From Pseudomonadales bacterium (GTDB lineage: Bacteria > Pseudomonadota > Gammaproteobacteria > Pseudomonadales > Azotimanducaceae), in assembly GCA_017854255.1 (NCBI GenBank), contig JAFMIA010000025.1, positions 1-39,705 on the forward strand: a stretch of DNA of 39,705 bases, in the 5' to 3' direction. This document shows, in pieces, positions 1-7,686 of the stretch (positions within the stretch are counted from its first letter, which is position 1; every line of letters starts with the position of its first letter). The translations under genes were made by a program, and so were the position numbers. Under the pieces are notes generated by a model that was given only the letters and a program-made list of their open reading frames with translations, was not told the DNA's origin and did no database searches.

Positions 1-39
1 GCGAAATCGACCTTTAGACCGCGGCGCGGCAACTTGGAA

Positions 40-55
40 GGGCGAGCCTATTGCT
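40..55 (+). promoter_or_regulatory. weak sigma-54-like -24/-12 element ahead of the small RNA
   Basis: The stretch has GGGC at the -24 position and TTGCT at the -12 position. The GG and GC doublets have the 10-nt separation that sigma-54 promoters require. The -24 half is imperfect. In Pseudomonas, crcZ is transcribed from a CbrB/sigma-54 promoter, which is why this match was looked for. Transcription would start near position 66. Any activator sites would lie outside the window. Confidence 0.3.
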
Positions 56-65
56 TGCTAAACCG

Positions 66-296
66 AACCCGCAGCCGCCGCCAGCCGTTGGTAGAACCCG
101 ACGCGGCATAGAGGCTTAACCTTCTTCAAATTTTGGACCTGCGCACAGCCAAAATTGGGACTTCCCAAATGGTTCGCATCCTGCGATAGTTAAGACACTT
201 GGATGCCAACAATAATAATAAGCACCAAGCAAGAACAATAATAATAAAGAGACCATGCTCGCTAAAGGGAAAGCTTAGGCTTTCCCTTTTCTTTTT
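66..296 (+). ncRNA. candidate CrcZ-like Hfq/Crc-sequestering small RNA
   Basis: No convincing protein frame exists here, yet the stretch ends in a strong intrinsic terminator 12 nt before pcnB. The last 90 nt carry two exact copies of AACAATAATAATAA (208-221 and 234-247), each a perfect run of AAN triplets. That is the type bound by the distal face of Hfq with Crc (consensus AAnAAnAA). Upstream are two short inverted repeats, AATTTTGG/CCAAAATT (129-136, 149-156) and TTGGGA/TCCCAA (155-160, 163-168), which share bases and could be alternative stems. In Pseudomonas aeruginosa the CrcZ RNA lies between cbrB and pcnB, the same position relative to pcnB. The known role is to titrate Hfq/Crc and relieve carbon catabolite repression. 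The 5' end is a guess from the weak sigma-54-like element. The RNA would be about 230 nt, shorter than Pseudomonas CrcZ. An untranslated leader of pcnB is a less likely alternative because of the terminator. Confidence 0.55.
264..296 (+). terminator. strong intrinsic terminator of the small RNA
   Basis: A perfect 11-bp stem (264-274 with 279-289) with a TTAG loop is followed by TCTTTTT. It lies just upstream of pcnB, so it separates an upstream transcript from pcnB. Confidence 0.85.
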
Positions 297-307
297 AAAC
301 TATCCGA

Positions 308-1621
308 ATGAGCTGTCTAGCATGCGATCTGTTACACTCTCTCCACGCGATTAAGACACATTCTGTGGGCAAAAAATCAAATAGCGCTGAACACTTACCC
401 CGCTCGGAAATTAGCCTCGAGGCACTCAAAGTTGTGCTTCGGCTAACAGAGCAAGGCTTCACGGCTTACCTCGTCGGCGGCTGCGTACGGGATCTCCTGC
501 TGGGCCTAAAACCCAAAGATTTTGATGTTGCAACGAATGCAACCCCGCAGCAGGTCCATAAAGTTTTCAGGAATTCTCGGATTATCGGCCGACGATTTCA
601 GATTGTTCATGTGCGATTTGGGCGCGAGATCATTGAAGTCTCGACTTTTAGGGCCCAACACAATCAGCAAAAATCAAACGATGCGGGACATGTACTCGAC
701 GACAATGTCTTTGGGTCCTTCGAGTCTGATGCCTTCCGCCGAGACTTTACCGTTAACGCGCTCTACTACTGCGCGACCGACGAGCGGGTCTTAGACCCCA
801 CCGATCAAGGTCTCAATGATCTCGCAAGCAAACAACTTAGGTTGATTGGGGATCCCGCGACACGTTTCAAAGAAGATCCAGTTAGAATGCTCCGAGCCGT
901 TCGCTTCAAATCCAAACTTAAATTCGATTTAGCCCCAATCCTTGAACAGAAGATCATTGATCTGGCGCATCTTTTGGGGGAAATACCGCCGGCGAGGCTA
1001 TTTGAAGAAACCCTAAAGCTCTTCATGGCTGGATTTGCACAATCGACCTATCTTGCCTTATGCCAATATCAAATCAGCGTTATTTTGTTTCCGACCATGG
1101 CAGAAGAAGGCCAGGCCGAGGCACTTATTCAGCTCGCACTTAAATCAACAGACGATCGAATAGCCATTGGCTCGCCGGTTACCCCGGCATTCATCTTCGC
1201 TGCGCTCTTATGGGCACCTTTTGAGAATCTCAAAAAGGCGCTCATCGAAAAAGATGATTATTCAAGAAACGATGCAGCGGCAGTTGCGGCTGATCAGGTC
1301 TTCCACCAACAACAAGCCGTTATTTCGATCCCAAAACGCTTTAGTATCCCTGCCCGGGAGATCTGGTTGCTCCAGGATCGACTCGAAGCGCGACGCGGAA
1401 AGAAACCTTTGCGATTAATCGCCAATAAGCGTTTCCGCGCGGCTTACGACTTCCTTCTACTACGACGTGATAGCGGTGAAAATATCAGCGCACTATGCGA
1501 CTGGTGGACAGAGTTTCAAACTGCTGACGAGGACCGGCAGCAGATCATGACCCGGGGTAACCGAACACAGAAGCCCAAAAAATCCCAGCCTAAAGCCGAG
1601 GCGCCGCTTAAGGACAGCTAA
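308..1621 (+). CDS. pcnB: poly(A) polymerase I
   Basis: This enzyme adds poly(A) tails to RNA 3' ends and so promotes decay by PNPase and other exonucleases. The class II nucleotidyltransferase core is clear: LVGGCVRD at residues 55-62, catalytic aspartates in DFD at 71-73, RRDFTVNA near 144-151 and EDPVRMLRAVRF at 189-200. IIGRRFQIVH after residue 91 is the signature that separates bacterial poly(A) polymerases from CCA-adding enzymes. The protein has 437 residues, close to E. coli PcnB, and ends in the Lys/Arg-rich tail typical of the family. The first ATG is used. Its ribosome site is poor, so a start a few codons downstream is possible. In E. coli and Pseudomonas pcnB is followed by folK; here acs follows instead. 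Confidence 0.95.
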   Translation: MSCLACDLLHSLHAIKTHSVGKKSNSAEHLPRSEISLEALKVVLRLTEQGFTAYLVGGCVRDLLLGLKPKDFDVATNATPQQVHKVFRNSRIIGRRFQIVHVRFGREIIEVSTFRAQHNQQKSNDAGHVLDDNVFGSFESDAFRRDFTVNALYYCATDERVLDPTDQGLNDLASKQLRLIGDPATRFKEDPVRMLRAVRFKSKLKFDLAPILEQKIIDLAHLLGEIPPARLFEETLKLFMAGFAQSTYLALCQYQISVILFPTMAEEGQAEALIQLALKSTDDRIAIGSPVTPAFIFAALLWAPFENLKKALIEKDDYSRNDAAAVAADQVFHQQQAVISIPKRFSIPAREIWLLQDRLEARRGKKPLRLIANKRFRAAYDFLLLRRDSGENISALCDWWTEFQTADEDRQQIMTRGNRTQKPKKSQPKAEAPLKDS

Positions 1622-1725
1622 GTTCAAGCTCGAATTAAAGTATCGGCAGGCACGGCAATCTTATGGTTTTCCAGATGTCCGCAATATGGCACCCTTAAGC
1701 CTTATCGGAGCTTAGAGAGTTTTAG

Positions 1726-3669
1726 ATGACCAACGACAAACAATACCCGGTTTCAGACGACGCCAAACAACGGGCCCACCTCTCCATCGATCAGTATCAG
1801 GATTTGTACCAGAAATCGATTAACGCGCCCGAGACCTTTTGGCCAGAGATGGCCAATGAATTCCTGACTTGGTCTAAACCCTGGGAGCAGCTCACCGAGT
1901 CAAATCTAATGACGGGCACGGCCGGTTGGTTCATCGGCGGGAAACTGAATGCATGCTATAACTGTGTTGACCGACATCTTCCAGAGCGCGCCCAACAAAC
2001 TGCAATCTTGTGGGAGGGTGATGATCCGAGCCAGCAGGCCACCATCACCTATCAGGACTTGCACCAACGGGTCTGCCAACTGGCCAACCTTTTAATTCAG
2101 CGAGGCGTTAAAAAAGGCGATCGCGTCTGTCTTTATATGCCAATGATTCCAGAGGCCGCCTACGCCATGCTAGCCTGCGCTCGAATCGGTGCTGTTCACA
2201 GCGTCGTATTTGGCGGCTTCTCACCACAAGCCCTGCAAGATCGTATTTTAGACTCTGACTGCCAAACAGTGATCACCGCTGATGAAGGCGTGCGAGGCGG
2301 TAAAACAGTCCCCCTTAAAGTCAATGCCGATCTGGCGCTTGAGCAGTGCCCGAACGTGCATTCTGTGATTGTTGTGCGGCACACTGGCGGCTTCGTGTCG
2401 ATGCAACCAGAACGGGATCTCTGGTATAACGATGAAACTATCCTGCAACCCCCAAGCTGCCCCGCCGAACCAATGGACAGTGAAGATCCTTTGTTCATCC
2501 TCTACACCTCGGGCTCAACCGGAAAACCGAAAGGCGTACTGCACACTACAGGCGGTTATTTATTGCAAGCGGCCATGACGCATCGCTACGTCTTCGACTA
2601 CCATGATGGCGATATTTACTGGTGCACCGCGGATGTTGGTTGGGTTACAGGCCATACCTATATCGTGTACGGGCCTCTCGCGAATGGCGCGACAACCTTA
2701 ATGTTCGAAGGCATCCCGAACTATCCTGATGCGTCTCGATGCTGGCAAATCGTTGACAAGCATCAGGTCAATATTTTTTACACAGCCCCGACTGCACTTC
2801 GTGCCCTCATGGGCATGGGAAACGAGTTTGTGCAGGCAACCAACCGCTCGAGTCTGCGTATTCTGGGCTCGGTTGGCGAGCCCATTAATCCAGAAGCTTG
2901 GGAGTGGTATTACCATATTGTCGGTGACGGCCGGTGTCCCATAGTCGATACTTGGTGGCAAACAGAAACTGGCGGCATCATGATTACACCCTTGCCGGGT
3001 GTGACGGATCTAAAACCCGGATCCGCAACCCTGCCGTTTTTTGGTGTAGAGCCCGTCTTACTCGATCCAGAGGGAAACGTGCTGAGTGGTGCAACCTCCG
3101 GCAACCTAGCCATTCGCAGCTCCTGGCCAAGCCAAATCAGAACAGTTTTTGGGGACCATCAGCGCTGCATTGATACCTACTATACGACCTATCCGGGCTA
3201 CTATTTTACGGGTGATGGTGCTCGCCGAGATGAGTCAGGGTATTACTGGATTACCGGACGAGTCGACGATGTGCTCAATGTTTCGGGACACCGGATGGGT
3301 ACAGCAGAAGTTGAGAGCGCATTGGTGCTGCATGAAGCGGTCGCGGAGGCTGCTGTCGTCGGTTATCCGCATAACATAAAGGGCCAAGGGATCTATGCCT
3401 ACGTCACCTTAATGCAAGGCGTCGAGGGGACGGATACCCTCAAGCGGGAACTTGAAAACCTTGTTCGGCAAGAGATTGGCGCCATTGCTAAACCCGACAT
3501 TCTGCAATGGGCACCCATGCTCCCGAAAACCAGGTCTGGGAAAATCATGCGTAGAATATTGCGCAAAATTGCTGAGAATGAACTGACGCAATTGGGGGAC
3601 ACCAGTACCTTGGCTGACCCAAGCGTTGTCGACGACCTCATCGCGAACTCACCACAAACAAACGCATAA
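1726..3669 (+). CDS. acs: acetyl-CoA synthetase (AMP-forming)
   Basis: It activates acetate to acetyl-CoA through an acetyl-adenylate. The 647 residues equal the usual family length. The P-loop-like core motif [11 protein letters not shown] is at residues 260-270. [10 protein letters not shown], the adenylate-binding region, lies mid-protein. The C-terminal PKTRSGK motif carries catalytic Lys606, the residue acetylated by Pat-type enzymes in other bacteria. The gene follows pcnB after 104 nt and ends in a terminator shared with pnp. A short A-rich stretch over codons 5-7 (AACAATAC, 1739-1746) is one base off the AAnAAnAA Hfq/Crc site. With the CrcZ-like RNA upstream this suggests, but does not show, catabolite control of acetate use. 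Confidence 0.97.
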   Translation: MTNDKQYPVSDDAKQRAHLSIDQYQDLYQKSINAPETFWPEMANEFLTWSKPWEQLTESNLMTGTAGWFIGGKLNACYNCVDRHLPERAQQTAILWEGDDPSQQATITYQDLHQRVCQLANLLIQRGVKKGDRVCLYMPMIPEAAYAMLACARIGAVHSVVFGGFSPQALQDRILDSDCQTVITADEGVRGGKTVPLKVNADLALEQCPNVHSVIVVRHTGGFVSMQPERDLWYNDETILQPPSCPAEPMDSEDPLFILYTSGSTGKPKGVLHTTGGYLLQAAMTHRYVFDYHDGDIYWCTADVGWVTGHTYIVYGPLANGATTLMFEGIPNYPDASRCWQIVDKHQVNIFYTAPTALRALMGMGNEFVQATNRSSLRILGSVGEPINPEAWEWYYHIVGDGRCPIVDTWWQTETGGIMITPLPGVTDLKPGSATLPFFGVEPVLLDPEGNVLSGATSGNLAIRSSWPSQIRTVFGDHQRCIDTYYTTYPGYYFTGDGARRDESGYYWITGRVDDVLNVSGHRMGTAEVESALVLHEAVAEAAVVGYPHNIKGQGIYAYVTLMQGVEGTDTLKRELENLVRQEIGAIAKPDILQWAPMLPKTRSGKIMRRILRKIAENELTQLGDTSTLADPSVVDDLIANSPQTNA

Positions 3670-3703
3670 AAAAACCCGAGGCGCTTTCACGACTCGGGTT
3701 TTT
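3668..3703. terminator. bidirectional terminator between acs and pnp
   Basis: An 11-bp stem, AAAAACCCGAG (3670-3680) with CTCGGGTTTTT (3693-3703), is flanked by A and T runs on both sides. It can therefore end acs transcripts on the + strand and pnp transcripts on the - strand. Confidence 0.9.
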
Positions 3704-3718
3704 CAGCCTCTCAAACCA

Positions 3719-5980
3719 TTAGTCTTGAGTTGGCTTACTTTGCGTGTCTGCAGCATCATCAGCCTGATCAACGTTGGCATCTTCAACAGATTCCACCGGC
3801 GCTGACTCGACAGTCGCCGCTTCAACTTCAACCGCATCAACCGCTACAGGAGCTGCTTCTGGCTCACTCGCCGATTCTGCCTCGGATGCGGGTGCTTCTG
3901 CCTCATCTGACGGCACTTCCTTCATCGAGAGCTTAATTCGTCCACGCTCAACATCCAGGACAATAACCTTTACGATCTGACCTTCAGAAAGGTAATCCGT
4001 CACTTTCTCAACGCGCTCGCTGGCGATCTGAGAAATGTGAACCAAGCCATCCTTTCCAGGCAAAATGTTCACAAAGGCGCCGAAGTCTGCAATTTTTACA
4101 ACTTTACCGTTATAAATTTGACCGACTTCAGCCTCGGCGACAATACCTTCGATCAATCGAACCGCTGCATCTCTAGACTCAACACCCTCACCAAAAATTG
4201 TGATCGTGCCGTCGTCATCAATATCAATCGATGCACCCGTTTCTTCGGTAATCGATCGGATGGTTGCACCACCCTTGCCAATGACATCCCGAATCTTGTC
4301 AGATTCGACTTTCATCGTGACCATCGCCGGCGCATTATCTGAAACCGTTTCTCGCGACCGGCCAATGACCTTGTTCATCTCATCCAATATATGGAGTCGA
4401 GCATCCCGCGCCTGTTCAAGCGCCGTTTCCATGATCTGTTCAGTAATGCCTTGGATCTTGATGTCCATCTGAAGCGCCGTGACGCCCGTTTGCGTGCCGG
4501 CAACTTTAAAGTCCATGTCACCCAAGTGATCTTCATCCCCAAGGATATCCGTCAGGACCGCAAAGCCATCATCTTCTTTAACCAGCCCCATCGCCACACC
4601 GGCAACGGGTGCTTTTAAGGGCACGCCCGCATCCATTAACGCAAGACTTGCGCCACAGACTGAGGCCATAGAGGAAGAACCGTTCGACTCAGTGATTTCA
4701 GACACAACCCGAGTGGTATAAGGCCAGTCCTCAAAACTGGGCAACACCGCGGCAATGCCCCGTCGAGCTAACCTGCCATGACCGATCTCACGACGCTTCG
4801 GGCCACCCGAGAATCCAGTTTCGCCGACGCTGTAGTGTGGGAAATTGTAATGCAACATGAAATGATCACGGTAGGAGCCTTGCAGCGCATCGATGATCGC
4901 TGAATCTCTGGTTGAACCGAGGGTTGTCGTAACAAGTGCTTGGGTTTCGCCCCGCGTGAATAACGCCGAACCGTGCGTCTTCGCAAGCACCCCAACTTCA
5001 ACTGCAATGCCTCGAACCGTCTTAGTATCGCGTCCATCAATTCGAGGCTCGCCGGCAATGATCGCGCGCCGAACGGTCTTCTTCTCGATGCTGCCAAAAA
5101 TACCACCCACCACGTCTGCTGAAGGCCCACCTTCTTGAACAAATTGCGCCATCGCCGCATCTCGCAGGACTTGCAACTGATCTTGCCGGCTCATCTTTTC
5201 AGTAACCCGGTAAGCTTCAGCGATTTTTTCAGCGGAAAACTCGGTCATTTCAGCAACCAAAGTCGCATCGTTTTCGGCGAGCGTCCAATTCCAAGCATCA
5301 ACGCCAACCTCAGCGCAGAGCTCTTGGACTGCCTTGACGACAACTTGCATTTCCTGATGAGCAAAGAGTACCGCGCCTAACATCTGGTCTTCAGTTAGCT
5401 CTTTCGCTTCCGACTCAACCATCAGGACAGCCGATTCCGTACCGGCAACAACCATATCCAAATGTGAGTCTTTCAGTGCTTCATACCCTGGATTTAAAAG
5501 ATATCCGGTTTCCGTAAAACCCACCCGAGCCGCACCGATTGGTCCTGCAAAGGGAATCCCAGACAGGCTAAGCGCTGCCGAGACACCGATCATCGCCGGA
5601 ATATCCGCATCCATATCTTTTTCAACCGAAACAACCTGACAGGTCACCTGGACTTCGTTCATAAAGCCTTTTGGAAACAAAGGGCGAATTGGACGATCAA
5701 TTAACCGTGACGTTAGGGTTTCTTTTTCAGAAGGGCGCCCTTCACGCTTGAAAAACCCGCCGGGGATCTTACCGGCCGCATAGGTTTTTTCTTCGTAGTT
5801 GACGGTTAAGGGAAAGAAACTCTGATGTGGATTGGCTTCTTTACGACCGACCACAGCAACCAAGACCGAGGTTTCTCCGACCGATACTAAGACCGATGCG
5901 GACGCCTGTCGCGCAATTCGACCGGTTTCGATGATGACTTCTTGGTCACCATAGGTAAACTTTTTTCTAACTGGATTCAC
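3719..5980 (-). CDS. pnp: polyribonucleotide nucleotidyltransferase (PNPase)
   Basis: This is the phosphorolytic 3'-5' exoribonuclease of the RNA degradosome. Two RNase PH domains are followed by a KH domain ([20 protein letters not shown]) and an S1 domain ([20 protein letters not shown]). The GTG at 5980 is chosen as start because GGAG lies about 7 nt upstream and the resulting N-terminus, MNPVRKKF, aligns with E. coli PNPase (MLNPIVRKF). The ATG at 5992 has no visible ribosome site. From GTG the protein has about 753 residues, some 40 more than E. coli. The extra length is an acidic Ala/Glu/Val-rich tail of about 60 residues. It lies only 27 nt after the rpsO stop and is probably co-transcribed with rpsO. 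Confidence 0.95.
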   Translation of the reverse strand: MNPVRKKFTYGDQEVIIETGRIARQASASVLVSVGETSVLVAVVGRKEANPHQSFFPLTVNYEEKTYAAGKIPGGFFKREGRPSEKETLTSRLIDRPIRPLFPKGFMNEVQVTCQVVSVEKDMDADIPAMIGVSAALSLSGIPFAGPIGAARVGFTETGYLLNPGYEALKDSHLDMVVAGTESAVLMVESEAKELTEDQMLGAVLFAHQEMQVVVKAVQELCAEVGVDAWNWTLAENDATLVAEMTEFSAEKIAEAYRVTEKMSRQDQLQVLRDAAMAQFVQEGGPSADVVGGIFGSIEKKTVRRAIIAGEPRIDGRDTKTVRGIAVEVGVLAKTHGSALFTRGETQALVTTTLGSTRDSAIIDALQGSYRDHFMLHYNFPHYSVGETGFSGGPKRREIGHGRLARRGIAAVLPSFEDWPYTTRVVSEITESNGSSSMASVCGASLALMDAGVPLKAPVAGVAMGLVKEDDGFAVLTDILGDEDHLGDMDFKVAGTQTGVTALQMDIKIQGITEQIMETALEQARDARLHILDEMNKVIGRSRETVSDNAPAMVTMKVESDKIRDVIGKGGATIRSITEETGASIDIDDDGTITIFGEGVESRDAAVRLIEGIVAEAEVGQIYNGKVVKIADFGAFVNILPGKDGLVHISQIASERVEKVTDYLSEGQIVKVIVLDVERGRIKLSMKEVPSDEAEAPASEAESASEPEAAPVAVDAVEVEAATVESAPVESVEDANVDQADDAADTQSKPTQD

Positions 5981-6007
5981 ATTATTCTCCATTCATAACG
6001 GCTTGAT

Positions 6008-6277
6008 TTATCGGCGCAGACCTAATCTCTTAATCAACTGTGCATACCGACCGGTATCTTTACTCTTCAGATAATTTAAGAGCTTCCTTCTTTGACTCAC
6101 CATTCTGAGCAGACCAATTCGAGAGTGATGATCATGCTTGTGAGCTTGAAAATGACCTTGTAGTTTCTCAATATTCGCCGTCAATAGCGCAACTTGCACT
6201 TCGGGTGAACCGGTATCCGACTCTGATGTACCGTAATCTTTTACGATTCCTGATTTTTCTTCATTTGATAAAGCCAC
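6008..6277 (-). CDS. rpsO: 30S ribosomal protein S15
   Basis: S15 is a primary 16S rRNA-binding protein of the central domain of the 30S subunit. The 89 residues match the family length. Conserved blocks include [15 protein letters not shown], the HKHDHHSR loop that contacts 16S rRNA, and [10 protein letters not shown] strong ribosome site (AAGGAGG) precedes the ATG. It lies between truB and pnp as in E. coli. In E. coli S15 represses its own translation by binding its leader. Here the 93-nt upstream gap holds a perfect 7-bp hairpin (6302-6319) that could serve a similar purpose, which is only inference. Confidence 0.98.
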   Translation of the reverse strand: MALSNEEKSGIVKDYGTSESDTGSPEVQVALLTANIEKLQGHFQAHKHDHHSRIGLLRMVSQRRKLLNYLKSKDTGRYAQLIKRLGLRR

Positions 6278-6301
6278 GTGGCCTCCTTTTTCTTAATATG
6301 C

Positions 6302-6319
6302 AGTTGCGTTATCGCAACT
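6302..6319 (-). promoter_or_regulatory. hairpin in the rpsO leader
   Basis: AGTTGCG and CGCAACT form a perfect 7-bp stem with a 4-nt loop about 25 nt upstream of the rpsO start codon. No T run follows, so it is not a typical terminator. It could be an S15-binding element or a processing site. Confidence 0.4.
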
Positions 6320-6370
6320 CCTTTCGTTGAACAGGTGTATCCACGCATATTTGCAGATACCCTATCGTTG

Positions 6371-7297
6371 TTACGTCGCGATTAATCGCCGCGGCGCAAT
6401 CTTGCCATCATCGAGGATCTCCCCGACACCGACAAAAATCTTGTCATCCGTCGCCTCAGAATAGACTGAGACTAATCCTTCATCTTTAACGCCTGCAATT
6501 TGAACCGGTTGTCCCTGCACAAAATAGCTAGCGGTTAATGCGGTCATTTCAACCACCGGATAATCCGCAACCGCCGCTGACACGGGTAGCAAGGTCTCAT
6601 CCAACCCGCGCTCACCGTTTTCTGCCTTTAGATCTTCAAGACCTTCCAGCGTGCAGGTTTCTTCAATGGCAAAGGGTCCGGCCTGCCTGCGTCTTAGCCC
6701 AACAACATGCGCGCCACACCCAATCAACTCACCAATATCTTCAGCAAGTGAGCGAACGTAGGTTCCTTTGGTACAGGAAATATCCAAAACCCACTGATCT
6801 TGTGTCCGTTCAATCAGCGTCAGCGCCATGATGGTCACGCGTCTTGACTTACGCTCTACTTCTATTCCTTGCCGGGCTAGCTTGTAAAGCGGCTGCCCAT
6901 TCAATTTTATCGCCGAATACATGGAAGGGATCTGGTCTATCTCACCTCTAAACGAGTCTAGATAAGATTCGATCGCTTCATCCGTTAGTTCGGGTACGCT
7001 CCGTTCATGAACAATGTCACCCTCGCTATCGCCAGTTGTGGTGCGAACCCCTAACTGGATCGTCGCGATGTAACCCTTGTCGGCGTCCAAAAGAAACTGA
7101 GAGAACTTGGTTGCTTCCCCAAAACAAATTGGGAGGACGCCCGTTGCGATGGGGTCTAGACTACCGGTGTGGCCCGCTTTTGCTGCGCCATAGAGGTACT
7201 TTACCCTTTGGAGAGCGCCATTTGACGTTATTCCAGCTGGTTTGTCCAGCAACAATATGCCGTCTATGACTCGGCCCTTGCGTCGACTACGGCCCAA
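6371..7297 (-). CDS. truB: tRNA pseudouridine(55) synthase
   Basis: TruB converts U55 of the tRNA T-loop to pseudouridine. The catalytic aspartate lies in AGHTGSLDPIATG, and KGTYVRSLAEDIG plus GAHVVGLRRRQAGPF are the other family blocks. The 308 residues and the C-terminal APRRLIAT match E. coli TruB closely. The start is a TTG that overlaps the end of rbfA by 11 nt. It gives the N-terminus MGRSRRKGRVIDG, aligned with E. coli MSRPRRRGRDING. An AGGA ribosome site lies within the last rbfA codons. The overlap implies translational coupling to rbfA. Confidence 0.96.
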   Translation of the reverse strand: MGRSRRKGRVIDGILLLDKPAGITSNGALQRVKYLYGAAKAGHTGSLDPIATGVLPICFGEATKFSQFLLDADKGYIATIQLGVRTTTGDSEGDIVHERSVPELTDEAIESYLDSFRGEIDQIPSMYSAIKLNGQPLYKLARQGIEVERKSRRVTIMALTLIERTQDQWVLDISCTKGTYVRSLAEDIGELIGCGAHVVGLRRRQAGPFAIEETCTLEGLEDLKAENGERGLDETLLPVSAAVADYPVVEMTALTASYFVQGQPVQIAGVKDEGLVSVYSEATDDKIFVGVGEILDDGKIAPRRLIAT

Positions 7298-7667
7298 AAT
7301 CTTCTTCCTCTTGGCGCGGTCGAGCCTTGCGGTCAGCCATTAATGCTCGGGTTATTTTTTCACCCTGAACCAAACTCGCATCATAACTAAAGCGCAGTTT
7401 TGGTGTAATGCGAGTGCTCAACTGCCTTGCTAAGAGCTTCCTCAAAAAACTACTGGCATTGCCAAGCAATTGTCCGGCTTCTTCAGCATGATCGTCGGGA
7501 AACACCGTAAAAAAAACCTCTGCATAGGCAAGGTCTTTGGAGACTCGAACATCGTTGATCGTCACCATGCCAAGCCGAGGATCTTTCAGCTCTTTATGAA
7601 TCAAAACCGCCAAAATCTTTTGGATTTGCTCAGCAACTCGATCGGTTCGCTTAAAATGTGCGTCCAT
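7287..7667 (-). CDS. rbfA: 30S ribosome-binding factor A
   Basis: RbfA is a KH-type cold-adaptation factor needed for late 16S rRNA 5'-end maturation on the 30S subunit. Conserved blocks are KELKDPRLGMVTI, VSKDLAYAEVF and RITPKLRFSYDAS. The ATG at 7667 is chosen over the far upstream ATG at 7748 because the latter would run 62 nt into infB, and the chosen N-terminus MDAHFKRTDRVAEQIQK aligns with E. coli RbfA. That gives 126 residues. The gene sits 19 nt after infB and overlaps truB by 11 nt, the standard nusA-operon order. Confidence 0.95.
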   Translation of the reverse strand: MDAHFKRTDRVAEQIQKILAVLIHKELKDPRLGMVTINDVRVSKDLAYAEVFFTVFPDDHAEEAGQLLGNASSFLRKLLARQLSTRITPKLRFSYDASLVQGEKITRALMADRKARPRQEEEDFGP

Positions 7668-7686
7668 TTCAGTTTTATCGGCAGTA

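Noticed and set aside
1-15. Tail of an upstream gene ending at TAG (13-15)
   Set aside because: A short in-frame end (EIDL then stop) is possible and would fit a gene such as cbrB, but four residues cannot support a call.
3774-3980. Plus-strand Ser/Ala-rich frames opposite the pnp tail
   Set aside because: Antisense shadows of the low-complexity acidic tail; no ribosome site or homology.
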